From Ehretia macrophylla (lineage: Eukaryota > Streptophyta > Magnoliopsida > Boraginales > Ehretiaceae): a stretch of DNA of 64,000 bases. The translations under genes and the position numbers were made by a program. Position 1 is the stretch's first letter, and the number at the start of each line of letters is the position of its first letter. Shown piece after piece: positions 11,272-22,989 of the stretch. Under the pieces are notes generated by a model that did not search any database, was not told the origin of the DNA, and worked only from the letters and a program-made list of their open reading frames with translations. The DNA is taken from positions 31,196,853 through 31,260,852 of the forward strand of contig CM075773.1 of NCBI GenBank assembly GCA_037974665.1, in the 5' to 3' direction.

Positions 11272-11632
11272 CTCACGACGAATGACCCGGCACGAAATAA
11301 CAGCGCAAAAGGAAGAAAAGTAGCCCAAAACTGAAGAAAACATTCAATTTTGGGTACAGAAAATAGGTATAGTTGAGCAGGCTTACTGCTATGTAGTAGA
11401 GCTCTCGGAGAGCTTTCCAACGATATGTTGTGCGTCGCATAACTCCTTACAGATCAAAAGTTTTGGGCACCAGAGCGACGAAGACCTACTCACAAGCCCC
11501 ACGCCCTAGGTTTGCGGGCCCAGCCTCTACGCGATGCAAAGTTGTCTTGCCCAAGTTGCCGTGGGACACGAGAATATAAATGTGATGGATAAAGCATCTT
11601 GGCATGGCAAAACGGGGAAAAAAATGCAAAGG

Positions 11633-11751
11633 GGGGTGCAACATGAGAACTTCCCAGGGTGTCACCCATCTTAGGAGTACTCTTGCCCAAGCACGCTTAA
11701 CTTCGAAGTTCTGATAGGATCCGGTGAATTAGTATTGGTATGATTGCACCT
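11633..11751 (-). rRNA. 5S rRNA gene copy, diverged
   Basis: Full length; ATTCACC class. Box A is intact. The intermediate element reads CAAGAG, and the stretch before box C is scrambled (GTACTCCTAAG). Confidence 0.9.
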
Positions 11752-12291
11752 ATCATACTGAGGTTACAAAGCACTTATGTGTTGATGGTTCACAATCCCA
11801 GCCAAGAGAGACGACGCATTCAAAAGGCCTAATGGGCTTATTAACAACCCATCTGCTTCAACTACGTAGCATCACCGCAAGATGTATTATTGACACATTG
11901 TAGAGCCCTATAATGTTCCGCGAGTTGGGTTCTCGTCCTTTTCACAGCCCACGACGAACGACATGGGCCTAAAAAATAGGGCAAAAAGAAGAAAAGATGC
12001 CCAAAACTGATGAAAACATTTGATTTTGGATACCGAAAATAGGCGCAGCTGAGCAGGCTTATTGCCCTCGTCATAGAACTCCCGGAGAGCTTTCCAACTA
12101 TATATTGTGCGCCGCATAACTCCTTACGGAGCAACGGAGACAAGGTCACAGGGCATGCGCCCTAGGTTTGTGGGCCCAGCCTCAACACGATGTGAACTTT
12201 TCTTGCCCAAGATGCCGTAGGACTCGAGAATATAAATGTGATAGATAAAGCATCTTGGGAAGGCTAAACGGGGCAAAAAAAAATGAAACGA

Positions 12292-12410
12292 GGGGTGCAA
12301 TAAGAGGACTTCCCAAGGGGTCACCCATCCTAGTACTACTTTCGCCCAAGCACGCTTAACTTCAGAGTTCTGATGGGATCTGGGCGATTAGTTCTGATAT
12401 GATCGTACCC
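12292..12410 (-). rRNA. 5S rRNA gene copy, diverged
   Basis: Full length. Box A and the box C core are intact; the intermediate element reads CGAAAG. The loop at positions 24-30 is unusual (CGCCCAG). The downstream end reads CTTATTGC. Confidence 0.9.
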
Positions 12411-12970
12411 GTCATGCTGAGGGTGCAAAGCCCTTATATGTTACCGGTTCACAGTCCCAGGCAATAGAGACGACCATTCAAAAGGCCAATGGACTTATCG
12501 ACAACTCATTTGCTTCCACAACGTAGCATTACCGCAAGACGTGATATCGACGCGTTGTAGATCCCTCTAATGTTTCGCGAGTTGGGTTCTCGTGCTTTTC
12601 GCAGCTCACAACGAACGACCCGGGCCTAAAAAATAGCACAAAAAGAAGAAAAATGGCCCGAAACAGATGAAAACATTCAATTTTGGGCAATGAAAATAGG
12701 CGCAACCAAGCAAGCTTGCTGCCGCCATAGTAGAGCTCTCGGAGAGCTTTGCAATAGTATACGGTGCGCTGCATAATTCCTTGCGGATCAAAATTTTTGG
12801 GCACCAGAGTGACCGAGACTAGGTTATAAGCCCCACGCCCTAGGTTTGCGGGTTTAGCCTCTACGCGATGCAAACTTGTCTTGCCCAAGATGCCGTGGGA
12901 CTCGAGAATATAAATGTGATGGATAAAGCATCTTGGGAAGGCTAAATGGGGCAAAAAAAAAATGAAACAA

Positions 12971-13089
12971 GGGGTGCAACAAGAGGACTTCCCAGGGGGT
13001 CACCCATCCTAGTACTACTCTCGCCCAAGTACACTTAACTTCGGAGTTCTAATGGGATTTGGGGGATTAGTTCTAGTATGATCGCACCC
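12971..13089 (-). rRNA. 5S rRNA gene copy, diverged
   Basis: Full length. The intermediate element and box C are intact, but box A has TGTACTTGG. Positions 24-31 (TCCCCCAA) resemble the neighbouring copy at 12292, suggesting a shared local origin. Confidence 0.9.
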
Positions 13090-13647
13090 GTCATGCTAAG
13101 GGTGCAAAGCCCTTATATGTTATCGGTTCACAGTCCCAGCCAATAGAGACGATCATTCAAAAGGACAATGGGCTTATCGAAAGTCCATCTGCTTCCGCAA
13201 CGCAGCATCATCGCAAGACGTGATATCGACGTGTTGTAGAGCCATCTAATGTTCCATGAGTTGGGTTCTCATCATTTTCGCGACACACAACGAATGACCT
13301 GGGCCTTAAAAAAAGCACAAAAAGAAGAAACGATGCCAAAAACGGATGAAACCATTTGATTTTAGGTACCAAAAATAGGTGTAGCCGAGCAAGCTTGTTG
13401 CACCTGTCATAGACCTCCAGGAAAACTTTCCAACGGTATGTTTTGTGCCGCATAACTCCTTACGGATCAAAAGTTATAGGCACCGAAGCGACGGAGACCT
13501 GGTCATAGGCCCCACCCTATAGGTTTGTGTGCCCAGCCTCTACGCGATGCGATGTTGACTTGCCCAAGATGATGTGAGACTCAAGAATATAAATGTGATG
13601 GATAAAGCATATTGGCAAGGCAAAACGGGGCAAAAAAAATGAAAAGA

Positions 13648-13766
13648 GGGGTGCAACACGAGGACTTCCCAAAGGGTCACCCATCCTAGTTCTACTCTCG
13701 CCCAAGCATGCTTAACTTCGTAGTTCTGATGGGATTCGGTGCATTAGTGCTAGTATGATCACACCC
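13648..13766 (-). rRNA. 5S rRNA gene copy, diverged
   Basis: Full length. Box A has one change (GCATGC). The intermediate element is intact, and box C ends GACCCTTTGG. Confidence 0.9.
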
Positions 13767-14325
13767 ATTAGGCTGAGGGTGCAAATCCTTTATGTGTTGA
13801 CAGTTCATAGTCCTTGCCAAGAGAGATGGCACATTCAAAAGGCCAATGGGCTTATCGACAGCCCATCTGCTTCAACAACGCAGCATCACCACAAGACTTG
13901 ATATCGATGCATTGTAGAGCCCTCTAATGTTCCGCGAGTTGGGTTTTCGTCCTATTCGCGGCTCACGGCGAACAACCCGGGCCTAAAAAATAGAGTAAAA
14001 AGAAGAAAAGATGCACAAAATTGATGAAAATGTTCGATTTTGGGTACCAAAAATAGGTACAGCCAAGAAGGCTTGCTTCCCTAGTTGTAGAGCTCCCAAA
14101 GAGCTTTCCAACGGTATGCTGTGCGACGCATAACTCCTTACAGATCAAAAGTTATGTGCACCAGAGCAACGGAGACCAGGTCACAAGTCCCATACCCTTG
14201 GTTCGCGGGCCCATCATCTACACCATGTGAAGTTGTCTTGCACAAGATGCTTTGGGACTGGAGAATATAAATGTGATGGATAAAGCATCTTGGCAAGGCT
14301 AAACAGGGCAAAAAAAATGAAAAGA

Positions 14326-14444
14326 GGGGTGCAACACGAGGACTTCCCAGGGGGTCACCCATCCTTGGACTACTCTCGTCCATGCAAGCTTAACTTCAGA
14401 GTTCTAATTGAATCTAGTGAATTAGTACTGGTATGATCGTACCC
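14326..14444 (-). rRNA. 5S rRNA gene copy, diverged
   Basis: Full length; ATTCACT class. Box A is changed at its end (GCTTGCATGG). The intermediate element and box C are kept, but the helix before box A is altered (TTCAATTAG). Confidence 0.9.
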
Positions 14445-15001
14445 GTCATGCTGAGGGCACAAAGCCCTTATGTGTTGACAGTTCACAGTCCCTACCAAGA
14501 GAGATGGCCTATTCAAAAGGCCAATGGGTTTATCGATAGCCCATCTGCTTCAACAACGCAACATCACCACACGACTTGATATCGACTTGTTGTAGAGCCC
14601 TCTATTGTTCCCTGAGTTGGGTTCTCATCCTTTTCGCGGCTCACGATGAACGACCCGGGACTAAAAAATAGCGCAAAAAGAAGAAAAGATTCCTAAAACT
14701 TATGAAAATGTTTGATTTTGGGTACTGAAAACAGCCGCAGCTGAGCAGGCTTATTGCCCTCGTCGTAAAGCTCTCGGAGAGCTTTCCAACGGTATCCAAT
14801 GCGCCGCATAACTCCTTACAAATCAAAAGCTATGGACACCAGAGCAACGGAGACCTGTTCACAGGCCCTACCCCTAGGTCTGGGGGCCCAGCCTCTACGC
14901 GGTGTGAAGTTGTCTTGCCCAAGATGCCGTGGGACTCAAGAATATAAATGTGATGGATAAAGCATCTTGGTAAGGCTAATTGGCAAAAAAAAACGAAAAG
15001 T

Positions 15002-15120
15002 GGGCTGCAACACAAGGACTTCCTAGGCGGTCACCCATCCTAGTACTACTCTCGCCCAAGCACGCTTAACTTCGGAGTTCTGATGGGATCTAGTGCATTA
15101 GTGCTGGTGTGGTCGCACCC
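15002..15120 (-). rRNA. 5S rRNA gene copy, well preserved
   Basis: Box A, the intermediate element and the box C core are all intact. The differences, about eight, lie mainly in the 5' helix (GACCACACC) and the 3' end (TTGCAGCCC). One of the better candidates in the window for residual transcription. Confidence 0.92.
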
Positions 15121-15682
15121 GTCATGTTAAGGGCGCAAAGCCCTTATGTGTTGACGATTCACAATCCCATCCAAGAGAGACGGCCCATTCAAAAGGCCAA
15201 TGGGCTTATCAACAACCCATATGCTTCAAAAACACAGCATCACCGCAAGACGTGATATCGACGTGTTGTAGAACCCTCTAATGTTTCACGAGTTAGGTTC
15301 TCATCCTTTTTGCGGCTCACGACGAACCACCCGGGCCTAAAAAATAGCTTAAAATGTATAAAAGATACCCAAACTAATGAAAACATTCGAATTTGGGTAC
15401 CTAAAATAGGTGTAGCTAAGCAGGCTGGCTACCTCCATTGTAGAGCTCATGTAAAGCTTTCCAATGGTATGTTGTACGTCTCATAACTCCTTACGGATCA
15501 AAAGTTATAGGCAACGGAGCATCAGAGACTAGGTCACAGGCCCCACGCCCTCGGTTTGCAGGCCCAGCCTCTACGTGAAACGAAGTTGTCTGGCCCAAGA
15601 TGCTATAGGACTTGAGAATAGAAATGTGATGGATAAAACATCTTGGCAAGGCTAAACGAGGCAAAAAAAAAAATGAAAATAG

Positions 15683-15799
15683 GGGTATAACACGAGAACT
15701 TCCCAGGGGGTTCCCATCCTACTACTACTCTCACCCAAGCATGCTTACCTTTGGGGTTCTGATGGGATCCGATGCATTAGTGTGGGTATGATCGTACCC
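15683..15799 (-). rRNA. 5S rRNA gene copy, diverged
   Basis: Two bases shorter than the consensus, with a deletion in box C (GGGAACCCCC). Box A reads AGGTAAGCATGC and the 3' end TTATACCC. Clearly decayed. Confidence 0.9.
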
Positions 15800-16361
15800 A
15801 TCATGCTGAGGGTGCAAAGCCCTTATGTGTTGATGGTTCACAGTTCCAGCCAAGAGAGACGGCCCATTCAAAAGGCCAATGGGCTTATCGATAGCCCATA
15901 TGCTTCAACAACGCAGCGTCATCGCAAGATGTGATATCGACGCATTGTAAAGCTCTCTAATGTTCCGAGAGTTGGGTTCTCGTCCTTTTCGCGGCTCACG
16001 ACAAACGACCCGGGCCTAAAAAATAGAGAAAAAAGAAGAAAAGATGCACAAAACTGATGAAAACAATCGAATTTGGGTACCGAAAACAAGCACAGCTAAG
16101 CAGGCTTGCTGCCCCCGTCGTAGAGCTCCCGGAGAGTTTTCCAATGGTTTGCTGTGCGCTGCATAACTCCTTACGGATCAAAAGTTACAGGCACCGGAAT
16201 GACGTAGACCTGGTCAAAAGCCCCACGCCCTTGGTTTGCGGGCCGAGCCTCTATGCGATGCGAAGTTGTGTTGCCCAAAATGCCGTGGGACTTGAGAATA
16301 TAAATGTGATGGATAAAGCATCTTGACAAGGCTAAAAAGGGCAAAAACAAAAGGAAAAGAG

Positions 16362-16479
16362 TGGTGCAACACGAGGACTTCCCAGGGGGTCACCCATTCT
16401 AGTACTACTCTCGTCCAAGCACGCTTAACTTCGGAGTTCTAATCGGATCCGGAGAATTAGTGCTGGTATGATCGAGCCC
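16362..16479 (-). rRNA. 5S rRNA gene copy, diverged
   Basis: Full length; ATTC class with TGGAC in the upstream spacer. Box A is intact and the intermediate element is kept. Box C has GAATGGGTGACC. The 5' end reads GGGCTCG. Confidence 0.9.
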
Positions 16480-17023
16480 GTCTTGCTGAGGGTGCAAAGT
16501 GCTTAGGTGTTGTTGGTCCATAGTCCCAGTCAAGAGAGACAACCCATTCAAAAGGCCTAATGGGCTTATCGACAACCAATCTGCTTTAACAACGCAGCAT
16601 CACCGTAAGACGTGATTTCGACATGTTGTTGAGCCCTCTAATGTTTCGTGAGTTTGTTTCTTGTCCTTTTTAAGGCTCACGACAAACGACTCCGGCCTAA
16701 AAAACAGGGACCAAAACTAATGCAAACGTTCAATTTTGGGTATCAATAATAGGCCCAGCAGAGCAGGCTTGTTGCCCCTATCATAGAGCTCCTGGAGAGC
16801 TTTCCAACGATATGTTGTGCGCCACATAACTCCTTACGGATCAAAAGTTATGGGCATCGGAGCGACGGAGACCAGGTCACAGGCCCCACGCTCTAGGTTT
16901 ACGGGCCCAGCCTTTACGCGAAGCGAAGTTGTCTTGCCCAAGATGCCGTGGGACTCAAGAATATAAATGTGATAGATAAAGAAACTTGGCAAGGCTAAAC
17001 GGGGCAAAAAAAAATAATAAGAA

Positions 17024-17141
17024 GGGTGCAACACGAGGAGTTCCCAGGGGGTCACCCATCCTAGTACTACCCTCGCCCAAGCATGCTTAACTTCGGAGTT
17101 CTGATGGGATCCGGTGCATTAGTTCTGGTATGATTGCACCC
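17024..17141 (-). rRNA. 5S rRNA gene copy, best preserved
   Basis: About five differences from the window consensus: GCAATC, AGAAC, GCATGC in box A, GAGGGTAG, and GAACTCC after box C. It is the closest copy to consensus that I found. Box C is intact. Confidence 0.93.
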
Positions 17142-17697
17142 GTCAGGTTGAGTTTGTAGCCCTTATGTGTTGACGGTTCACAGTCCCAGCCAAGAGAGGT
17201 GACCCATTCAAAAGGCCAATGGGCTTATCGACAACCCATCTGCTTCAATAACGTAGCATCACCGCAAGACGTGATATTGACTCGTTGTAGGCTCCTCTAA
17301 TTTTCTGCGAGTTGGGTTCTCGTCCTTTTCGCAGCTCACGACAAACGACCAGGGATGAAAAAATAGTGCAAAAAGAACAAAAGTGGCCTGAAACTGATGA
17401 AAACGTTCGATTTTGGGTACCTAAAATTGGCACGGCTAGGCAAGTTTGCTGCCCCTATCGTAGAGCTCCTTGAGAGCTTTCCAAAGGTATGCTGTACGCT
17501 GCATAACTCCTTATGGATCAAAAGTTATGGGCACCGGAGCGACGTAGACCTGGTCACAGGCTCCACACCCTAGGTTTTTTGGCCCAACCTCTACGCGATT
17601 CGAAGTTGTCGTGCCCAAGATGTCGTAGGACTTGAGAATATAAATGTGATGGATAAAGCATCTTGGCAAGGCTAAGCGGGGCAAAAAAAATAAAAGA

Positions 17698-17780
17698 GGG
17701 GTGCAACACGAGGACTTCCCACGGGGTCACCCATCCTAGAACTACTCTCGCCCAAGCACTCTTAACTTCGGTGTTCTGAT
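17698..17780 (-). pseudogene. 5S rRNA pseudogene lacking its 5' third
   Basis: Only 5S positions 37-118 remain. At 17780 the gene passes directly into upstream spacer (AAGCCCTTAGGTG), with about 54 bases lost, including the transcription start. The internal promoter is partly kept. Confidence 0.9.
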
Positions 17781-18065
17781 AAGCCCTTAGGTGTTGATTG
17801 TCCACAATCCAAGCCAAGAGAGACGACCCATTCAACAGGCCCAATGGGCTTATCGACAGCCAATTTGCTTCAACAGCGCAGCATCACCGCAAGACGTGAT
17901 ATTGACGCGTTGTAGAGCTCTCTAATGTTCCACGAGTTGGCGGTGATGCTGCGTTATTGAAGCAGATGGTCTATCGATAAGCCCATTGGCCTTTTGAATG
18001 GGCCATCTCTCTTGGCTGGGACTGTGAACAGTCAACACATAACGGCTTTGCACCATCAGCATGAC

Positions 18066-18183
18066 GGGTGAGATCATTCCACCACTAATGTACCGGATCC
18101 TATCAGAACTGCGAAGTTAAGAATGCCTGGGTGAGAGTAGTAGTAGGATGGGTGACCCCTTAGGAAGTCCTCGTGTTGCACCA
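18066..18183 (+). rRNA. 5S rRNA gene copy, diverged
   Basis: First plus-strand gene after the inversion. Full length; box A has AAGAATGCCTGG and the 5' stem GGGTGAGATC. Box C core kept. Confidence 0.9.
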
Positions 18184-18462
18184 CTCTTTTCATATTTTTT
18201 TGCCCCGTTTAGCTTTGCCAAGAAACTTTATCCATCACATTTATATTCTCGAGTCCCACGACATGTTGGGCAAGACAAATTTGCTTCGCGTAGAGGCTGG
18301 CCCCCCAAACCCTGGGGGTGCGCCTTGTGACCAGGTCTTTGTCGCTCCGGTGCCCATAACTTTTGATCTGTCAAGAGTTATGTTGCACATAGCATAACGT
18401 TGGAAAGCTCTCCAAGAGTTCTACGACGGGGGCAGCATGCCTGCTTTCAGTACCCAAAATTG

Positions 18463-18630
18463 TCCCACGGCATCTTGGGATAGACAACTTCGCATCGCGG
18501 AAAGTCTAGGCCCGCAAACCTTCGGGGTGGGGCCTGTGATGAGGTCTCCGTCGCTTTGGTGCCCATAACTTTTGATCCATAAGAAGTTATACTACGCACA
18601 ACATACTGTTGGAAAGCATACCAGGAGCTC
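18463..18630 (+). repeat. partial 5S unit that lacks the gene
   Basis: At 18462 the spacer jumps from ACCCAAAATTG straight to TCCCACGGCATC, which lies about 90 bp after a 5S gene in normal units. One 5S gene and half a spacer are missing, so 18066 and 18955 are 889 bp apart. The stretch just left of the jump (18300-18462) is nearly identical to 19860-20022. Confidence 0.85.
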
Positions 18631-18954
18631 TACTACGGGGGCAACAAGCCGGCTCGGTTGCTCCTATTTTCAGTACCCAAATTCGAACGTTTTCATCAGT
18701 TTTGGGCATTTTTTCTTCTCTTTGCGCTATTTTTTAGGCCCGGGTCGTTCGTCGTGAACCGCAAAAAGGATGTGAACCCAACTCGCTTAACATTAGAAGG
18801 CTCTACAATACATCAATATCACGTCGTGTGGTGATGTTGCGTTGTTAAAGCAGATGGGCTATCGATAAACCCAATAGGCCTTCTGAATAGGTCGTCTCTC
18901 ATGGCTGGGACTGTGAACTATCAACACAAAAGCGCTTTGCACCATCATCAAGAA

Positions 18955-19073
18955 GAGTGCGATCATACCATCACTAATGCATCGGATCCCATTAGAACTC
19001 CGAAGTTAAGCGTGCTAGGACGAGAGTAGTACTAGGATGGGTGACCCCGTGGGAAGTCCTCGTGTTGTACCCC
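18955..19073 (+). rRNA. 5S rRNA gene copy, fairly well preserved
   Basis: About eight differences. The intermediate element and box C core are intact. Box A ends GTGCTAGG, and the 3' end reads TTGTACCC. Confidence 0.91.
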
Positions 19074-19628
19074 CTTTTTCATTTTTTTTGCCACGTTTTG
19101 CCTTGCCAAGATGCTTTATCCATCACATTTATATTCTTGAGTCCCACGGCATCTTGGGCAAGACAATTTTGCATCACGTAGTGGCTGGGCACGCCAACGA
19201 GGGCGTGGGGCTTATGACCAAGCCTCCGTCGCTCCGTTGCCCATAACTTTTGATCCGTAAGGAGTTATGCAGCGCACAGCATACCGTTGGAAAGCTCTCT
19301 GGGAGCTCTATGACGGGGCAACAAGTCAGCTCGGCTGCACCTATTTTTGTGATCAAAATTGAACGTTTTCATCAGTTTAGGGCCAATTTTTTTCTTTTTG
19401 CGCTATTTTTAGGCCCAGGTCGTTCGTCATGAGCTGCAAAAAGGACGAGAACCCAACTCGCGGAATATTAGAGGGCTCTACAATGCGTCGATATCATATC
19501 TTGAGGTGATGCTACATTGGTGAAGTAGATGGGATGTCGGTAAGCCCATTGGCCTTTTGAATGGGGTGTCTCTCTTGGCTGGGACTGTGAACAGTTAACA
19601 CATAATGGCTTTACACCCTCAGTATGAC

Positions 19629-19746
19629 GGGTGCTATCATTCCAGCACTAATGCACTGAATACCATCAAAACACCGAAGTTAAGCATGCTTGGGCGAGAG
19701 TAGTACTATGATGGGTGACCCCCTGCGAAGTCCTCGTGTTGCACCC
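19629..19746 (+). rRNA. 5S rRNA gene copy, diverged
   Basis: Full length; GTGCTATCATTCC at the 5' end is shared in part with the next copy. Box A has GCATGC; box C has ATGATGGG and CTGCGAAG. Confidence 0.9.
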
Positions 19747-20293
19747 CTCTTTTTTTTTTTTTTGCCCCGTTTAGCCTTGCCAAGCTGCTTTATCCATCTT
19801 ATTTTTATTTTCGAGTCCCACGGCATCTTGGGCAAGGCAACTTTGCATCGCGTAGAGGCTAGCCCCCCAAACCTAGGGGGTGCGCCTTGTGACCAAGTCT
19901 TTGTCGCTCCGGTGCCCATAACTTTTGATCTGTCAAGAGTTATGTTGCACATAGCATAACATTGGAAAGCTCTCCAAGAGTTCTACGACGGGGGCAGCAT
20001 GCCTGCTTTCAGTACCCAAAATTGAACCCTTTCATCAGTTTTGGGCATCTTGTCTTATTTTTGCGCTATTTTTTAGGCTCGGGCCATTCGTCGTGAGCCG
20101 CGAGAAGGACATGAACCCAACTCGAGGAACATTAGAGGGCGCTACAATGCGTTGATATAACATCTTGCGGTGATCTTGCGTTGTTGAAGCAGATGGGTTA
20201 TCGATAAGCCCTTTGGCCCTTTTGAATGGGTCGTCTCTCTTGGCTAGGACTATGAACCTTCAACACAAAAGGGCTTTACACCCTCAACACGAC

Positions 20294-20411
20294 GGGTGCT
20301 ATCATACCAGCACTAATACACTGGATCCGATCAGAAATCCCAAGTTAAGTGTGCTTGGGTGAGAGTAGTACTTGTATGGGTGACCCTCTGGGAAGTCCTC
20401 GTGTTGCACCC
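20294..20411 (+). rRNA. 5S rRNA gene copy, diverged
   Basis: Full length. Box A has AAGTGTGC, the intermediate element TGAGAG, and box C TGTATGGGTGACC. Shares GTGCTATC with the copy at 19629. Confidence 0.9.
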
Positions 20412-20975
20412 ACCTTTTCATTTTTTTTTTGGCCCCATTTTCCCTTGCCAAGATGCTTTATCCAACACATTTATATTCTCGAGTCCCATGGCATCTTGGG
20501 CAAGACAACTTCATATCGCGTAGAGGCTGTGCCCCCAAACCTAGGGCGTGGGACCTGTTACCAGGTCTCCGTCACTCTAATGCCCATAACTTTTGATCTG
20601 TAAGGAATTATACGGCGCACAGCATACCGTTAAAAAGCTCTCCTGGAGCTCTACGACGTGGGAAACAATCCTGCTCGGCTACACTTATTTTTGGTACCCA
20701 ACATCGAATGTTTTCATCAGCTTTGGGCCACATTTCTTCTTTTTACACTATTTTTTACGCTCGGCTCGTTCGTCGTGAGATGCGAAAAGGACGAGAACCC
20801 AACTCGCAGAACATTAGAGGGCTCTACAATGCGTCAATATCACGTCTTGCGGTGATGTTGTGTAGTTGAAGCAGATGGGCTATCGATAAGCCTAATGGGC
20901 CTTTTGAATGGGTCGTCTCTCTTGGTTGGGATTGTGAACTATCGGCACATAAGGGCTTTGCACCCTCAGCATGAT

Positions 20976-21093
20976 GGGTGCGATCATACCAGCATTAATG
21001 CACCGGATCCCATCAGAACTCCAAAGTTAAGCGTGCTTGGGTGAGAGTAGTACAAGGATGGGTGACCCTCTAGGAAGTCCTCGTGTTGCACCC
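20976..21093 (+). rRNA. 5S rRNA gene copy, fairly well preserved
   Basis: About six or seven differences. The box A core is intact, the intermediate element reads TGAGAG, and the end of box C is CCCTCTAGG. Its 5' half is close to consensus. Confidence 0.91.
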
Positions 21094-21654
21094 CCTTTTC
21101 AATTTTTTTTTGCCCCATTTAGCGTTGCCAAGATGTTTTATCCATAACATTTATATTCTCGAGTCCCACGGCATCTTGGGCAACACAATTTCGCATCCCG
21201 TAGAGGCTGGGCCCGTAAACCTAGGGTGTAGGGCTTGTGACCAGGTCTCCGTCGCTCCAGTGCCCATAACTTTTGATACGTAAGGAGTTATGCGTCGCAC
21301 AACATACCGTTGGAAAGCTCTCATGGAGCTCTACGACGGGGCTAGCAATCCTACTTGGCTGCTCCTATTTTCGGTACCCAAAATCGATTGTTTTAATCAA
21401 TTTCGTGCCACTTTTCTTATTTTTACATTGTGTTTTAGGCCCAGGTCATTCATCGTGAGCCGCGACAAGGATGAGAACCCAACTCGCGGAACATTAGAAG
21501 GCTCTACAACACGTCAATATCACATCGTGCAGTGATGTTGCGTGGTTGAAGTAGATGGGCTGTCGATAAGCCAATTGGCCGTTTGAATGGCCCGTCTCTC
21601 TTGGCTAGGACTGTGAACAGTTAACACATAAGGGCTTTGCACCCTCAGCATGAC

Positions 21655-21773
21655 GGGTGCGATCATAGCAGTACTAATGCACCGAATCCCATCAGAACTC
21701 CGAAGTTAAGCGTGGTTGGGCAAGAATAGTACTAGGATGGGTAACCCCTTGGGAAGTCCTCGTGTTGCAGCCC
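21655..21773 (+). rRNA. 5S rRNA gene copy, diverged
   Basis: Full length. Box A ends GCGTGGTTGG, the intermediate element reads CAAGAA, and box C has GGGTAACC. The 3' end is GCAGCCCC. Confidence 0.9.
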
Positions 21774-22281
21774 CTTTTCAGTTTTTTAACCCCGTTTTGC
21801 CTTGCCAAGATGCTTTATCCATCACATTTATATTCTTGAGTCCCACTGCATTTTGGGCAAGAGAACTTCGCATCGTTTAGAGGATGGGCCTGCAAACCTA
21901 GGGCTTGGGGCCAATGACCAGGTCTTCGAAGCTCTGGTGCCCATAATTTTTGATCCGTAAGGAGTTATGTGACACACAGCATACCGTTGAAAAGTTCTTC
22001 GGGAGCTCTACGACAGGGGTAGGAAGCCTGTTTGCGGCTCCGATTTTTGTCATAAAAAATTGAACATTTTCATCAGTTTCGGGACATTTTTTTTGCTTTT
22101 TGTGATATTTTTTAGGCCCTGGTCGTTCGTCCTGAGTTGCGAAAAGGACGAGAACCCACCTCGGGGACCACTAGAGCCTCTACAGTGTATGGATAAGCCC
22201 ATTGGGCCTTTTGAATGGCCCGTCTCTTTTCGCTAGCACTTTCCACCACCAACACCTAAGGGCTTTGCACCCTCAGCATGA

Positions 22282-22401
22282 GGGTTGCGATCATACTAGC
22301 ACTAATTCACTGGATCCCATCAAAACTCTGAAGTTAAGCGTGCTTGGGCAGGACTAGTACTAGGATGGGTGACCCCCTACGAAGTCCTCGTGTTGTACCC
22401 C
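22282..22401 (+). rRNA. 5S rRNA gene copy, diverged, one inserted base
   Basis: An extra T near the start (GGGTTGCG). ATTCACT class. The intermediate element is destroyed (CAGGACTAG). Its upstream spacer is about 50 bp short because of a deletion near 22197. Confidence 0.9.
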
Positions 22402-22872
22402 TATTTTCAATTTTTTTGCCCCGTTTAGCCTTGCCAAGATGATTTATCCATCATATTTATATTCTCGAGTCCTACGGCATATTGGGCAAGACAACTTCGC
22501 ATCGCGTAGAGTCCCACTGTATACCGTTCGAAAGGTCTCCGAGAGCTCTACGACGGGGGCAACAAGCCTGCTCGGCTGGACCTGTTTTCGTTATAAAAAA
22601 TCAAGCATTTTCATCTGTTTTGGGCATCTTTTTTTCTTTTTGCACTATTTTTTAGGCCCGGGTCATTCGTCGTGAGCTGTAAAAAGGACGAGAACTCAAC
22701 TCACAAAACATTAGAAGGCTCTAAGATGCGTTGATATCACGTCTTGCGGTGATATGGCATTGTTGAAGTAGTTGGGTTGTTAATAAACCCATTGGGCCCT
22801 CTGAATAGGTCGTCTCTGTTGGTTGGGACTATGGACCATCAACACCTAAGGGCTTTGTACCCTCTGCATGAC

Positions 22873-22989
22873 GGGTGCGATAATACCGGTACTAATTCAC
22901 TGGATCCCATTAGAACTCCATAGCTAAGCGTGCTTGGACGAGACTAGTACAAGATGGGTGACCCCGTGGGAAGTCATCATGTTGCACCC
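22873..22989 (+). rRNA. 5S rRNA gene copy, diverged
   Basis: Shorter than consensus, with a deletion before box C (TACAAGATGG). ATTCACT class with TGGAC upstream. Box A begins ATAGCTAAG. Its 5' spacer carries a larger deletion near 22511. Confidence 0.9.

Larger units (their letters stand above)
11206..17940 (-). repeat. inverted block of ten 5S rDNA units
   Basis: All 5S genes here run on the minus strand at 659-681 bp spacing, while both flanks run plus. Both breakpoints fall in the same 50-bp part of the spacer. If the block is turned back, the unit phase is restored on both sides. It is therefore best read as an in-place inversion rather than two independent arrays meeting. Confidence 0.9.

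Noticed and set aside
12529..12954. Recurrent open frames of 60-140 aa across the array, such as those containing LALPRCFIHHIYILESHGIL or KELCGAQHTVGKLSGSST
   Set aside because: They are the same spacer sequence translated again in each unit. Lengths and starts change with indels, stops are scattered, and one version starts inside the 5S gene. No sign of selection for a protein.
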